Positions 51,807-60,884 of a DNA stretch of 64,000 nt are shown here, piece by piece. The notes beneath the pieces were generated by a model. It saw only the letters and a program-made list of their open reading frames with translations, searched no databases and had not been told where the DNA came from. Source of the stretch: Bacteroides sp. Lineage in GTDB: Bacteria > Bacteroidota > Bacteroidia > Bacteroidales > P3. The position numbers and the translations under genes are program-made. Positions within the stretch are counted from its first letter, which is position 1. Every line of letters starts with the position of its first letter. Location: positions 1 through 64,000 of the forward strand of contig JAMPIH010000004.1 of the NCBI GenBank assembly GCA_023662825.1, given 5' to 3'.

Positions 51807-53126
51807 CTACCGGCTGGCGCGGATGGTGGTGGTATGGCTAAACCAGCAGGAAATCGTGTAGGTGTCGCCTTCCTTGAGGCCGTAGGTGAACAAGTCGTCG
51901 GCCGAGGGGAAGTGCGCCGAATAGGTTGATACCAGCTTGCCCACGGTCTCGGCCAGCGAGGGATCCACATTGCGGGCCTTCACGAACATATCCACGGCGG
52001 CCCAGTAGGGAGCGCGGGCGGCAACCGGCGTTCCGTCGCCCTTGCAGTTGCCGGCACCGGCGGCGTAAACCATACCCAGCAACATATAGGCCTTGCCGCT
52101 GGCCGCATTGATTTCCAAAGCCTTGTTGCAGGCGTTGCGGGCTTCGCCGAAGCGATTCAGCTTCATATAGGCGTCTCCCAAGAGCAGGTAGGCGTTCTCC
52201 TTGTCGGATTCGGATTCCAGCTGGTCGATCACATCGGCCGTAAGGTAGGCGACCGCCTTGGCCTGGTCGCCCTTCGAATAGCACATCTTGGCCATCATAT
52301 AGGCGCTTTGCGGCGTAGGTTCCAGCCCATAGAGGGCCTCGGTCATGTTGAAGAAGATCTCCGAGTCGGTACAGGAACGCAGGTTCAGCATCCGGGTGGC
52401 TTTCTTAAGGAAGTTCACATCCGAAGCCGAAGTCTCGAACTTCTTGGTATAGATGGGAATAAGGTCCTGACAGGCGGCATAGGGTTCGAACAGCGCGTTC
52501 AGGCCGTTCTCGCGTTCGGAAATCTTGTCGTTCGACGGGTTCAACTTCGCGATGGTTTCCAAGGCGGTGGAGGCCTGGTCGTAGGCGTTGATCAAGGCTT
52601 CCTTATCCATCAGACCGGCCTTGAACGCATCGCAGCACGCGCCGAAATACATTTCGGGAATGTTCTCGAAGTTCTTTACCTTGGCCGATTCTTCCACATA
52701 TTCCATAGCCTGGTTATAGACTTCCAGATATTCCTTGATGTTCTTGGGGCGGTATGTGCGCATGTCGGCGGCCTTCATGCCCAGACAGAAGCCGGTTTCG
52801 CCGAAATACTGACGGCGCAGGTCCCAGAGGTTCACAAGCTCATCGATGTACTGAGCCCGCAAGGTGGCATCCTTTTCTTTGGCAATCATGTTCTTGAGGA
52901 TGGTATTGCCGCGGATGAAGTTATTCTTGGACGAGGTGGGACACAGTTCCAGCACCTTTTTCCAGGCCCCGTAGGCATCGGTATAGTTTTTCTGCTTGAA
53001 GAACTCCTGATAGACCGACAGGTTCTGAAGGCAGCTGATACTGTCTTCGGGGTTCGCCCCGTATTTTTGCGCATGCACGGACGAAGCGCAAACCAAGGCC
53101 AATGCTACAACAAAAATCTTTTTCAT
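51807..53126 (-). CDS. Exported TPR protein
   Basis: 439 residues, signal ending SSVHAQ, TPR units including YQEFFKQKNYTDAYGAWKKV, LLGDAYMKLNRFGEARNACN and KAYMLLGMVYAAGAG, and a C-terminal YTISCWFSHTTTIRASR segment. Probably periplasmic, near the outer-membrane barrel encoded upstream. Its role is unknown, although this gene order is conserved in the group. Confidence 0.75.
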   Translation of the reverse strand: MKKIFVVALALVCASSVHAQKYGANPEDSISCLQNLSVYQEFFKQKNYTDAYGAWKKVLELCPTSSKNNFIRGNTILKNMIAKEKDATLRAQYIDELVNLWDLRRQYFGETGFCLGMKAADMRTYRPKNIKEYLEVYNQAMEYVEESAKVKNFENIPEMYFGACCDAFKAGLMDKEALINAYDQASTALETIAKLNPSNDKISERENGLNALFEPYAACQDLIPIYTKKFETSASDVNFLKKATRMLNLRSCTDSEIFFNMTEALYGLEPTPQSAYMMAKMCYSKGDQAKAVAYLTADVIDQLESESDKENAYLLLGDAYMKLNRFGEARNACNKALEINAASGKAYMLLGMVYAAGAGNCKGDGTPVAARAPYWAAVDMFVKARNVDPSLAETVGKLVSTYSAHFPSADDLFTYGLKEGDTYTISCWFSHTTTIRASR

Positions 53127-53155
53127 GGTTATTTATCTCCTTTTGTTATTTGCGG

Positions 53156-54463
53156 TTAATCGTATTTGGGCTTTATGAACCAGGTTTCCACCGACGAGAA
53201 ACTTACGCCGATACGCATGTAATCCTCGCGTATCTGCCCTAAGTTCAGTGAACCCGTCTTGCCGTATTGCAGCCCTATGTTGATGAGTGAGCGCGACTTA
53301 CGCACCGGTATGCCCACCCCTATGCTTATTCCGAACGACTGCAGCCGGTGTCCGTCGTAGGAAACGCACTGCTGCTGGTAAAAACCGCCTATCCGGTAGG
53401 CCACTTTCCTTGCCTTGGAAACCGCCTGCGGGTCGTTCTTAAGTTCCGCCCCCACATTTACCGAAAAGGTGTTCTCGAAATAACCGTAGGTCTTTCCGTA
53501 GTCCTTGAAATCCTTCCACCACGTGTATGCAAAATCCATGCCGACCACGTACTGCCCCCGTTTTTCGTACGAAATGCCCGCCCGTACCGAGGAGGGGAAT
53601 ACCACCTTGCCCTTCTGCGCGGCGGCGGGCAAAAAGGCCGTGTCGGTATTGGAGGAAAATACGCCCTGCGCCATCGTGGTACGCTTGCCGTACAGCGTGG
53701 TGGCGAAACTATAGGTGGCGCCCACGGTAAGGTAATTGTCCTTATGCACCCGGGCGGCATAGGTGATGCCCAGATCGGCGGAGAAGCCGTTGAGTTTGGT
53801 TTCCGTATAGAATTTGGCCTTTCCCGCATAGGAGGCCAGGCTGTCGTCTAAGTAAGAGAGCGTGGCGTCCTGCTCCAGCTTGCCGAACATATAGGCGAGG
53901 TTCACCCCTACCGAAACGGGCCCCCAGCCGAAGGCATGCCCCCAGCCCACCTTGGAAAGCCCGCCGTCGCCGCTGTGCAGCAACTGCGTATGCCCGATAT
54001 GGGGAATGGAATCGGAAAACGAGGAGGAACGGTAATTCATATCGGTGACCGGCAGCAGGAAAATGGCCATCTTGTACCATTTGCATACCGGAAAATAGAA
54101 CTCGAGGTTGCTCAGCCCACCCGAGGTGCTCTGGTTGTAGAGGTCCTTTCCGTCTAACTTCTGCCCCAACTTATTCATTCCCAAATTGAAGCCTATATCA
54201 AAACGCACACTCAGGGTATCCACGCCCGTGCGGTAGGATGCCGGATTGAACGGATTCATGTCGCCCGGCGCCGACAGCCCGACGGCGATGCCACCCATCG
54301 ACATATTGCGCACGTTCAGATAAGGTTGTATGGTTCCCGCCCCGAAAGCGGAATAGGGAGACAGCAGCCCGGTCTGTGCACGCAAAGACAACGGCAAACC
54401 CATCGAAAGACACAAAGCCGCCGTAAAGAGGGCTTTCAGGATGCTTGCCTTATTAGCTGCCAT
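53156..54463 (-). CDS. Outer-membrane barrel protein (FadL/PorV-like)
   Basis: 435 residues, signal ending SLRAQ, then LLSPYSAFGAGTIQPYLNVR and MSMGGIAVGLSAPGDMNPFN, the NPASY pattern typical of PorV/FadL-like barrels, followed by regularly spaced strands (LTVGATYSFATTLYGKRT, VVGMDFAYTWWKDF). The final segment lacks a clear terminal phenylalanine (WFIKPKYD). No secretion system genes are nearby. It overlaps the coaX gene by 11 bases. Confidence 0.7.
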   Translation of the reverse strand: MAANKASILKALFTAALCLSMGLPLSLRAQTGLLSPYSAFGAGTIQPYLNVRNMSMGGIAVGLSAPGDMNPFNPASYRTGVDTLSVRFDIGFNLGMNKLGQKLDGKDLYNQSTSGGLSNLEFYFPVCKWYKMAIFLLPVTDMNYRSSSFSDSIPHIGHTQLLHSGDGGLSKVGWGHAFGWGPVSVGVNLAYMFGKLEQDATLSYLDDSLASYAGKAKFYTETKLNGFSADLGITYAARVHKDNYLTVGATYSFATTLYGKRTTMAQGVFSSNTDTAFLPAAAQKGKVVFPSSVRAGISYEKRGQYVVGMDFAYTWWKDFKDYGKTYGYFENTFSVNVGAELKNDPQAVSKARKVAYRIGGFYQQQCVSYDGHRLQSFGISIGVGIPVRKSRSLINIGLQYGKTGSLNLGQIREDYMRIGVSFSSVETWFIKPKYD

Positions 54464-55196
54464 TCAAGTCTAAAATTTCGTTGAGGCCACGCAGGACCAA
54501 ATTTTGGTGGGCAAATATCCGATAATTAAAGGACTTTTCAAAATAGCCGGCGTTCCCTCCCGTAAGCACGACCGTAAGGTCGGGAAAGCGTTTCCTGTAG
54601 CGTTCCACATAGCCCTGCACCTCGTAGCGGAGGCCTTCCAGCGCCCCGCTGTAGAGGGCGGTCTGCGTGTTGTCCAGAAACTCGGTGTCGCGCTCCTGGC
54701 GGATATCCACCAAGGGCAAGGCCTCGGTAAAGCGGTGCATGGCCCGCAGGCGCATGTTCAGTCCCGGCGAGATGGCCCCGCCCAGAAAGCAGGCGTGTTC
54801 GTCCACCACATTATAGGTGACGCAGGAACCGAACACGATGCAGAGCACGTTCTGCCCCGGATAGAGGGATGCCACCGCGGAAGCCACCGCGATACGGTCG
54901 CGCCCCAGCGTTTCGGGATTCCTATAGTTGAGCGTTACCGGAATCTTCAGGTCGGGACGGTACGACTGCCAGTCGATGAAATACGGGAAATTGGCGAGCG
55001 ACTTGGCCAGGAACACCGGTTCCCGCGCCACCGTGCACACGATGGCCGCGTCCAGTTCGGGATATTTCCGGCGTACGCTCTCGATATCGGGGGGGGTGAT
55101 GGCTTCGTGCCACTGGGTGCAAAGCAGGCGCTTGCCGTCGAACACGCCCAGTTTGGTAACCGTATTGCCTATGTCTATTACTAACTTGTGTCGCAT
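54453..55196 (-). CDS. coaX: Type III pantothenate kinase
   Basis: 247 residues of the actin-like kinase fold. The phosphate motif LVIDIGNTVTKLGVFDG starts it, GRDRIAVASAVASLYPG lies near residue 98, LGGAISPGLNMRLRAM near 138, and VVLTGGNAGYFEK near 208. It makes 4'-phosphopantothenate, the first step to coenzyme A. It begins three bases past the dnaG stop. Confidence 0.95.
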   Translation of the reverse strand: MRHKLVIDIGNTVTKLGVFDGKRLLCTQWHEAITPPDIESVRRKYPELDAAIVCTVAREPVFLAKSLANFPYFIDWQSYRPDLKIPVTLNYRNPETLGRDRIAVASAVASLYPGQNVLCIVFGSCVTYNVVDEHACFLGGAISPGLNMRLRAMHRFTEALPLVDIRQERDTEFLDNTQTALYSGALEGLRYEVQGYVERYRKRFPDLTVVLTGGNAGYFEKSFNYRIFAHQNLVLRGLNEILDLNGS

Positions 55197-55199
55197 ACA

Positions 55200-57176
55200 T
55201 CAGCAGACCACGCGGCGGAGCATGCCCGAAAGCATACCCTTTACCCGGTCCAGGTTTTGTTTTTTGGTAAGCAGAGCCATCAGCTCCGCCTCGTCTTGCG
55301 TTTCCTTGATACGTGCGGCCACCTTCTCGATCATGTCCTTGACGCGCTTCAGGCGGAAGCCCTGCACGGCCTGCAGCACGGCCGCGTCCAGCACCGGCCC
55401 GTGGTTCTGTTCGGTGTGCACGTAGATGTTCTTGCTTTCCCAAACCTTGCTTATCTCGAAGCGGGTGGCCGACAAATCGGCCACCAGGGCGCGCAGGTCG
55501 GGTTCCTCGCTCAAGAGCAGGTCTTCGGCGGCGGGGATCTCCCCCCGGTCGTAAGAACCCGCAAATATAGAGAAAAGACGGTTCTTGAGCGGGTCGTCGA
55601 ACGAAAGTTCGTCTTGCTGCAGCTCCATCACGATATAGGCGCACACGGGCAGCACCTGTTTTTCTTCCTTGCCCTCGGCGTTCAGATAGGTCTGACGCGT
55701 GTTCGAACGTCCGTAGTTCACCAGCAGCCGCATCAACTCGCGTTCCAGAGTCTGCTGCAGGGCCTGCGCCTCCGATTCGCGCACATCCTCCTCGCTCTTG
55801 GCCTGGGGCGGAAGTTCGGGCAGCTGTTCGGCCTCCTGTCTGGTATGCTGCTTCTGGAAGTCGCTGCGGAAAATGCGGTTCAGCTTCTGATACAGGTCGG
55901 CCTCGGCGATACCGAGCAAACGGCTGCATTCCTGTATATACACGGCGCGTTTTATCTCATCGGGAATCACCGAAATGCTGGTGAGGATGTTGTCAATCAG
56001 TTCGGCGCGCCGGATGGGGTCGTTGCCCACGTCGGCCAGCAACAGGCGGGTCTTGAAGGTAATGAAATCGACCGCGTTCGCCTTCAGGTATTCCTGTATC
56101 TCGTCGGTGGAATGGGTGCGGGCGTAGTCGTCGGGATCCTGACCGTCGGGCAGCAGAACCACGCGCACGTTCATGTCTTTGGCCAGCACCATGTCGATGC
56201 CGCGCAACGAGGCCTTGATACCAGCCGGGTCTCCGTCGTAGAGCAGGGTCAGGTTCTTGGTGAAGTGCGAGATAAGCTTTATCTGGTCTTCGGTGAGCGA
56301 GGTGCCGGAAGAGGCCACCACATTGGTGATGCCCGCCTGGTGCATGGAGATGACGTCGGCATACCCCTCCACCATATAGGCCATGTCTTGCGCCACGATC
56401 TCGCGCTTGGCGAACGGAATGGCGTACAGAACGTTGCTCTTGTGATAGATGTCCGATTCGGGCGAGTTTACGTACTTGGCCTTGGTCTTGTCGCTTGTAA
56501 GGATGCGCCCCCCGAAACCCAGCACACGCCCCGAAAGGCTGTGTATGGGAAAGATGACCCTGCCCCGGAAGCGGTCGTAGAGTTTGCCGTTTTCCTCTTT
56601 CTCGATGGTAAGCCCGCTCTGCACCAGAAACTTCTTGTCGTAGCCGGCCTTCAAGGCCTCCTGCGTAAAGGCATCCCAGCTGTCGGTGCAATAGCCCAAC
56701 TGGAACTGCTTGATGATGGCGTCGGTAAAGCGGCGTTCGCGGAAATACGAAAGCCCGATTGTGCGCCCCTGCTCGCTTTCCCAAAGGTTCTTCACGAAAT
56801 ATTCGGCGGCGTGCTGGGTAACGTGGTAGAGCGATTCCCGGTCGTTCTCGGCCTTGGCCTGTTCGGGCGTGAGTTCCTGCGCCTTGATTTCTATATTGTA
56901 TTTCTGCGCCAGGTAGCGGAGCGCCTCCACATAGTCGAAATGCTCGTGTTCCATGAGGAAGCTTACCGAATCGCCCCCTTTTCCGCAGCCGAAACACTTA
57001 AAGATACCCTTGGCGGGCGACACGATGAACGAAGGCGTTTTTTCCTGATGGAAAGGACACAGGCCCAGATAGTTCGCCCCGCGCTTCTTAAGCGAAACGA
57101 ACTCGCCCACCACCTCGTCGATGCGGGCGGCCTCGATAATAGCCCGTTTGGTCTCTTCCGGTATCCTGTACGCCAT
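55200..57176 (-). CDS. dnaG: DNA primase
   Basis: 658 residues from MAYRIPEETKR (57176); the longer frame to 57314 is rejected because it lies in a repeat and the family starts here. CHC2 zinc finger CPFHQEKTPSF...CFGCGKGG (about residues 40-65), a core with RFRGRVIFPIHSLSGRVLGFGGR, the Toprim metal motif VEGYADVISMHQAG and YDGDPAG (about 262-320), and a helicase-binding C-terminal part. A TACCTTTG promoter box stands seven bases before the ATG, so the mRNA may be nearly leaderless. Confidence 0.96.
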   Translation of the reverse strand: MAYRIPEETKRAIIEAARIDEVVGEFVSLKKRGANYLGLCPFHQEKTPSFIVSPAKGIFKCFGCGKGGDSVSFLMEHEHFDYVEALRYLAQKYNIEIKAQELTPEQAKAENDRESLYHVTQHAAEYFVKNLWESEQGRTIGLSYFRERRFTDAIIKQFQLGYCTDSWDAFTQEALKAGYDKKFLVQSGLTIEKEENGKLYDRFRGRVIFPIHSLSGRVLGFGGRILTSDKTKAKYVNSPESDIYHKSNVLYAIPFAKREIVAQDMAYMVEGYADVISMHQAGITNVVASSGTSLTEDQIKLISHFTKNLTLLYDGDPAGIKASLRGIDMVLAKDMNVRVVLLPDGQDPDDYARTHSTDEIQEYLKANAVDFITFKTRLLLADVGNDPIRRAELIDNILTSISVIPDEIKRAVYIQECSRLLGIAEADLYQKLNRIFRSDFQKQHTRQEAEQLPELPPQAKSEEDVRESEAQALQQTLERELMRLLVNYGRSNTRQTYLNAEGKEEKQVLPVCAYIVMELQQDELSFDDPLKNRLFSIFAGSYDRGEIPAAEDLLLSEEPDLRALVADLSATRFEISKVWESKNIYVHTEQNHGPVLDAAVLQAVQGFRLKRVKDMIEKVAARIKETQDEAELMALLTKKQNLDRVKGMLSGMLRRVVC

Positions 57177-57182
57177 AAGGGG

Positions 57183-57190
57183 CAAAGGTA
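57183..57190 (-). promoter_or_regulatory. Promoter -7 element of dnaG
   Basis: On the minus strand TACCTTTG, only six bases before the dnaG start. The -33 region would fall in the adjoining hairpin repeat (a TTG at 57213-57215 is 22 bases away). Confidence 0.55.
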
Positions 57191-57191
57191 C

Positions 57192-57320
57192 AAAAAAAGC
57201 GTTCTGGACTGCCAACTGCTTCGCCGGGAGCCCTAAGGGAGCTTGGTCACGTACTTTCGTACGCTCCCGCGCATCCCATAGGGCTCCCGGCTCGCATTTG
57301 ACCATCCATAACACTCTTTT
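57192..57320. repeat. Dispersed long-hairpin repeat, copy 3a (inverted)
   Basis: Core CGTACTTTCGTACG at 57250-57263, in reverse orientation (GGTCA...CTCCC), with nested arms GGGAGCCCTA/TAGGGCTCCC and diverged outer arms near GCGTTCTGGA and its partner near 57310. After it, 57331-57386 repeats half-unit sequence (CAGCGAAGCAGATTGCCGTT). No gene is present in 57177-57558. Confidence 0.7.
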
Positions 57321-57387
57321 CTTCAGATAGAGGGATGCCGGCAGTAAGTTCAGCGAAGCAGATTGCCGTTCAAACCCATTCTACCCT

Positions 57388-57512
57388 AAAAAACGATTGG
57401 AATGGTGAGATGCGAGCCGAAGACCGGAGGGGCACGCGGGAGCATACTTCTGTACGTGACCAAGTGCCCCGAGGTTTTCGGCGAAGCAGATTGCCGTTCC
57501 AATCGTTTTTTT
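57388..57512. repeat. Dispersed long-hairpin repeat, copy 3b
   Basis: Outer arms AAAAAACGATTGGAATGG and CCGTTCCAATCGTTTTTTT, a core CATACTTCTGTACG at 57443-57456 in the setting GGGAG...TGACC. It ends directly before the TACATTTG promoter box of the glycogen operon, as copy 2b does before the GH3 gene. Confidence 0.8.
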
Positions 57513-57515
57513 CCG

Positions 57516-57523
57516 TACATTTG
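57516..57523 (+). promoter_or_regulatory. Promoter -7 element of the glycogen operon
   Basis: TACATTTG matches TAnnTTTG, 35 bases before the debranching enzyme start. A TTG at 57491-57493 within the repeat arm is 22 bases away, slightly more than usual. Confidence 0.6.
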
Positions 57524-57558
57524 TTAGTTTAACCAGGTTATCACATAAACCATTCAAC

Positions 57559-59499
57559 GTGTTCAGATTAGATAAAAACAGCCTTTCCAACTTAGAATTG
57601 TCGCTGCAAAAGGAGTTTATCTGCGTGTCGGAGAACGGAAGCTATGCCTCCACCACCCTTGCCGGCTGCAACTGCCGCAAGTATCACGGATTGTTCGTTT
57701 GCCCGCAACCCAAGTTGAACCAAGACAATTTCGTGCTGCTCTCCTGCGTGGAGGAGACCCTGTCGCAACACGGGCGCGAATTCCATCTGGGCGTGCAGAA
57801 ATACGCCGGCGACGTGTTCTTCCCCAAAGGCCATAAATACGCCGAGCGTTTCGAATACAGGACCCATCCGGTCTGGACCTATCATATAGGCGGCGCGGTA
57901 TTGCGCAAGGAACTGCTGATGCACCCTTCCAAGAACCGTCTGCTGCTCAAATACACCCTGGAGGAAGCCCATTCGGAAACCTTTATGGACATACGGCCAT
58001 TCCTGGCGTTCCGCGACGCGCACGAGCTCACCGTGCGGAACGAGGCCGCCTGCACCCAGGTGCAATATGTGCAGCACGGCATAAAATGCAGGCTTTACCC
58101 CGGTTTTTCGGATCTGTGCATACAGTTCTCGAAAGAATGCGGGTTCTCCGACCGGCCCGACTGGTACAAGAACGTAAAATACAGCGAGGAAGAACAGCGA
58201 GGCTATCCCTGCCACGAAGACCTCTTCACTCCCGGCCACTTCCATGTGTCCCTGCCCCTGCACGAACCGGTGTATGTAAGCGTGGGCACGAGCCCTCTGG
58301 CGGATCCGGCCAAGGCGGCCGCCCTGTTCGAGGAAGCCGTGGAAAAACTGCCGCCCCACGAGGGCATGGACAGCAGCCTCAAGGCCGCCGCCCGCAGCTT
58401 TATCGTAAAGAAGGAAGACCGCCGTCAGGTTACGGCCGGTTACCCATGGTTCGGTTCCTGGGGGCGCGACACCTTTATTTCCCTGCCCGGCCTTACGCTC
58501 TGCACGGGCAACACCAAACTGATGGGCGAGGTGCTGCGCAGTATGGTTAAAGACCTTTCCAACGGGCTTTTCCCGAATATCGGCTACGGCGGAGAGGCCG
58601 CCTACAACTCGGTGGACGCCCCGCTGTGGTTCGTGTGGGCGGTGCAGCAATACGCCCTGCACACCAAGAAGGCGGCGCAGGTATGGGGCGAGTTCGGAGA
58701 TGCCGTAAAGCAGGTGATCGACGGCTACGCCAAGGGCAACGGCTTCGGCATCGGCATGAGCCGGGACGGCCTGATCTACGCCGGAAAGCAAGGCTACGCC
58801 CTTACCTGGATGGACGCCGTGGTGAACGGACATCCCGTTACCCCCCGCGCCGGCATGCCGGTAGAGATAAACGCCCTGTGGTACAACGCGGTGATGTTCG
58901 CCATGGAGTGCGAAAAGAAATGTTCCGAAGCCAAACGCCCTGCTTTCGTTGCCAGGTGGAAGCCGATTATGGACAATTTCCCCGAGGTGTTCAAGGCGAA
59001 CTTCTGGAGCAAGGAGAAAGGATATCTGGCCGACTGCATCGACAACGGCACGCCCGACTGGAGCATCCGCCCCAACCAGATACTGGCCGTATCGCTGCCC
59101 TACTCGCCCGTAAGCGACAAGGTGGGGCAATTGGTGGTGGAAACCGTAAAGACCTGCCTGCTGACCCCGCGGGGACTGCGCACGCTTGCCCCTTCCGACC
59201 CGCGCTACCGCCCGGTGTATCAAGGCCCTCAGGAAGAACGCGACCGCGCCTACCACCAGGGCACGGCATGGGTATGGCTCACCGGCCATTTCGCCCAGGC
59301 CTACCTGCGGGTGTATGGCGAGGCCGGCAAATCCTTTATCGAACGGCTGTACCTGAATTTCGAACCCGCCTTGTGGGAAGCCGGAATCGGGTCCATTTCC
59401 GAAATATACGACGCAGATCCTCCCTACGCGCCCAAAGGGGCTTTCAGCCAGGCATGGAGTGTGGCAGAACTGCTCCGCATACGTAAAATGTTATCTTAA
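57559..59499 (+). CDS. Glycogen debranching enzyme (amylo-alpha-1,6-glucosidase type)
   Basis: 646 residues: an N-terminal GDE_N-like beta domain (SENGSYASTTLAGCNCRKYH) and a GDE_C alpha/alpha-barrel with FGSWGRDTFISLPGLTLC (catalytic acid region, about residue 300), YNSVDAPLWFVWAVQQYALH, YALTWMDAVVNG and YHQGTAWVWLTGHF. It removes branch residues in glycogen or similar glucans. It is the first of three genes spaced 11 and 18 bases apart. Confidence 0.92.
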   Translation: MFRLDKNSLSNLELSLQKEFICVSENGSYASTTLAGCNCRKYHGLFVCPQPKLNQDNFVLLSCVEETLSQHGREFHLGVQKYAGDVFFPKGHKYAERFEYRTHPVWTYHIGGAVLRKELLMHPSKNRLLLKYTLEEAHSETFMDIRPFLAFRDAHELTVRNEAACTQVQYVQHGIKCRLYPGFSDLCIQFSKECGFSDRPDWYKNVKYSEEEQRGYPCHEDLFTPGHFHVSLPLHEPVYVSVGTSPLADPAKAAALFEEAVEKLPPHEGMDSSLKAAARSFIVKKEDRRQVTAGYPWFGSWGRDTFISLPGLTLCTGNTKLMGEVLRSMVKDLSNGLFPNIGYGGEAAYNSVDAPLWFVWAVQQYALHTKKAAQVWGEFGDAVKQVIDGYAKGNGFGIGMSRDGLIYAGKQGYALTWMDAVVNGHPVTPRAGMPVEINALWYNAVMFAMECEKKCSEAKRPAFVARWKPIMDNFPEVFKANFWSKEKGYLADCIDNGTPDWSIRPNQILAVSLPYSPVSDKVGQLVVETVKTCLLTPRGLRTLAPSDPRYRPVYQGPQEERDRAYHQGTAWVWLTGHFAQAYLRVYGEAGKSFIERLYLNFEPALWEAGIGSISEIYDADPPYAPKGAFSQAWSVAELLRIRKMLS

Positions 59500-59510
59500 A
59501 AGCAGCTGCC

Positions 59511-60866
59511 ATGAAAGTATTGATGTTCGGCTGGGAGTTTCCTCCCCATATCAGCGGCGGTCTGGGCACGGCCTGTTTCGGCATGTGCAAGGGTCTGCTG
59601 GCGCAAGGCGTGGAGGTGATTTTCGTGGCTCCCAAGATGCACGGCGACGAAGACGCTTCGGTGGCGCAACTGGTAAACGCCTCCGAGGTGGAGATAAACC
59701 TCTGCAACCCCATTTACCGCGAGCTTTTCCATAACCTCACCTATATCGAGGTGGGCGCCAACCTTATTCCCTATTCGGGTTTCGGCCAATACCTCGACCT
59801 GAAAAAGGTGCAGGAGGGCAAGACGGTGTTCGACGCCGGCGCCTACATGCACCAAAAGTTCGACTTTTCGGGCGAGTACCGCGCCAACCTCATGGAAGAG
59901 GTTGACCGCTACGCGATGGTGGCGGTAAAGGTGGCCCAACAGCACGATTTCGACGTGATCCACGCTCACGACTGGCTCACCTACCGGGCCGGCATCGCGG
60001 CCAAGAAAGCCACCGGAAAGCCGCTGGTGATACACGTGCACGCCACCGAGTTCGACCGCAGCGGCACCAACGTGAACAGCGTGGTGTTCGGCATCGAGCG
60101 CGAGGGCATGCTGGCGGCCGACCATATCATCACCGTAAGCAACTACACCCGCGACATCGTGATTAACCGCTACGGCATCGACCCCGGCAAGATAACCACC
60201 GTATATAACGCCGTGGAGCCCAAAGACAGCGACCCGCAGGTGCAGACCGGGGCCAGGAAAGCCTCAAGAAAACGGCTTATCGCCGTAAGGAAACAGGAAG
60301 CGGAGAAAAACATTCCCGAAGAAAAGCCCAAGCGCAAGATCGTAACCTTCCTGGGGCGCGTCACCTATCAGAAAGGCCCCGAATACTTTGTGGAGGCCGC
60401 CCGGCTGGTAATGGAGAAAGACCCCGAGGTGGAATTCGTGATGGCCGGTTCGGGCGACATGCTGCATTCGGTCGTGCGGCGTGTCGCGGCATTAGGCTTA
60501 GGCAACCGCTTTCACTTTACGGGCTTCCTGCGCGGGGCGGACGTGGACAGGATGTACGGCATGAGCAGCGTGTACGTGATGCCGTCCGTGTCGGAACCTT
60601 TCGGCATCTCGCCCTTAGAGGCCATGCGCTCGAACGTGCCGGTGGTCATTTCCAAGCAGTCGGGGGTGGCCGAGATCCTGAACCATGCGCTGAAAGTGGA
60701 TTTCTGGGACGTGGACGCGATGGCCGACGCCATCTACGCGCTGCTGCACTACCCCGCCCTCTCGCAGATGTTCGCCGAAATGGGAGGTGCCGACGCCAAA
60801 TCGCTCAAATGGAGTTCGGCCGCCGAAAAGATAAAACGGGTTTACCAAAGGGTATGTCCCTTTTAA
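59511..60866 (+). CDS. GT4 family glycosyltransferase, glycogen synthase-like
   Basis: 451 residues of the GT-B fold. MLMFGWEFPPHISGGLGTAC-like start (K-x-G-G-L type acceptor loop), VIHAHDWLTYRAGIAAKKA, then in the donor domain FLGRVTYQKGPEYFVEAARL and the E-x7-E signature EPFGISPLEAM. A charged insert (about residues 245-280) separates the two domains. It probably makes or extends glucans with the flanking debranching and GH57 enzymes. Confidence 0.88.
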   Translation: MKVLMFGWEFPPHISGGLGTACFGMCKGLLAQGVEVIFVAPKMHGDEDASVAQLVNASEVEINLCNPIYRELFHNLTYIEVGANLIPYSGFGQYLDLKKVQEGKTVFDAGAYMHQKFDFSGEYRANLMEEVDRYAMVAVKVAQQHDFDVIHAHDWLTYRAGIAAKKATGKPLVIHVHATEFDRSGTNVNSVVFGIEREGMLAADHIITVSNYTRDIVINRYGIDPGKITTVYNAVEPKDSDPQVQTGARKASRKRLIAVRKQEAEKNIPEEKPKRKIVTFLGRVTYQKGPEYFVEAARLVMEKDPEVEFVMAGSGDMLHSVVRRVAALGLGNRFHFTGFLRGADVDRMYGMSSVYVMPSVSEPFGISPLEAMRSNVPVVISKQSGVAEILNHALKVDFWDVDAMADAIYALLHYPALSQMFAEMGGADAKSLKWSSAAEKIKRVYQRVCPF

Positions 60867-60884
60867 ACACATACAAAGGATATT

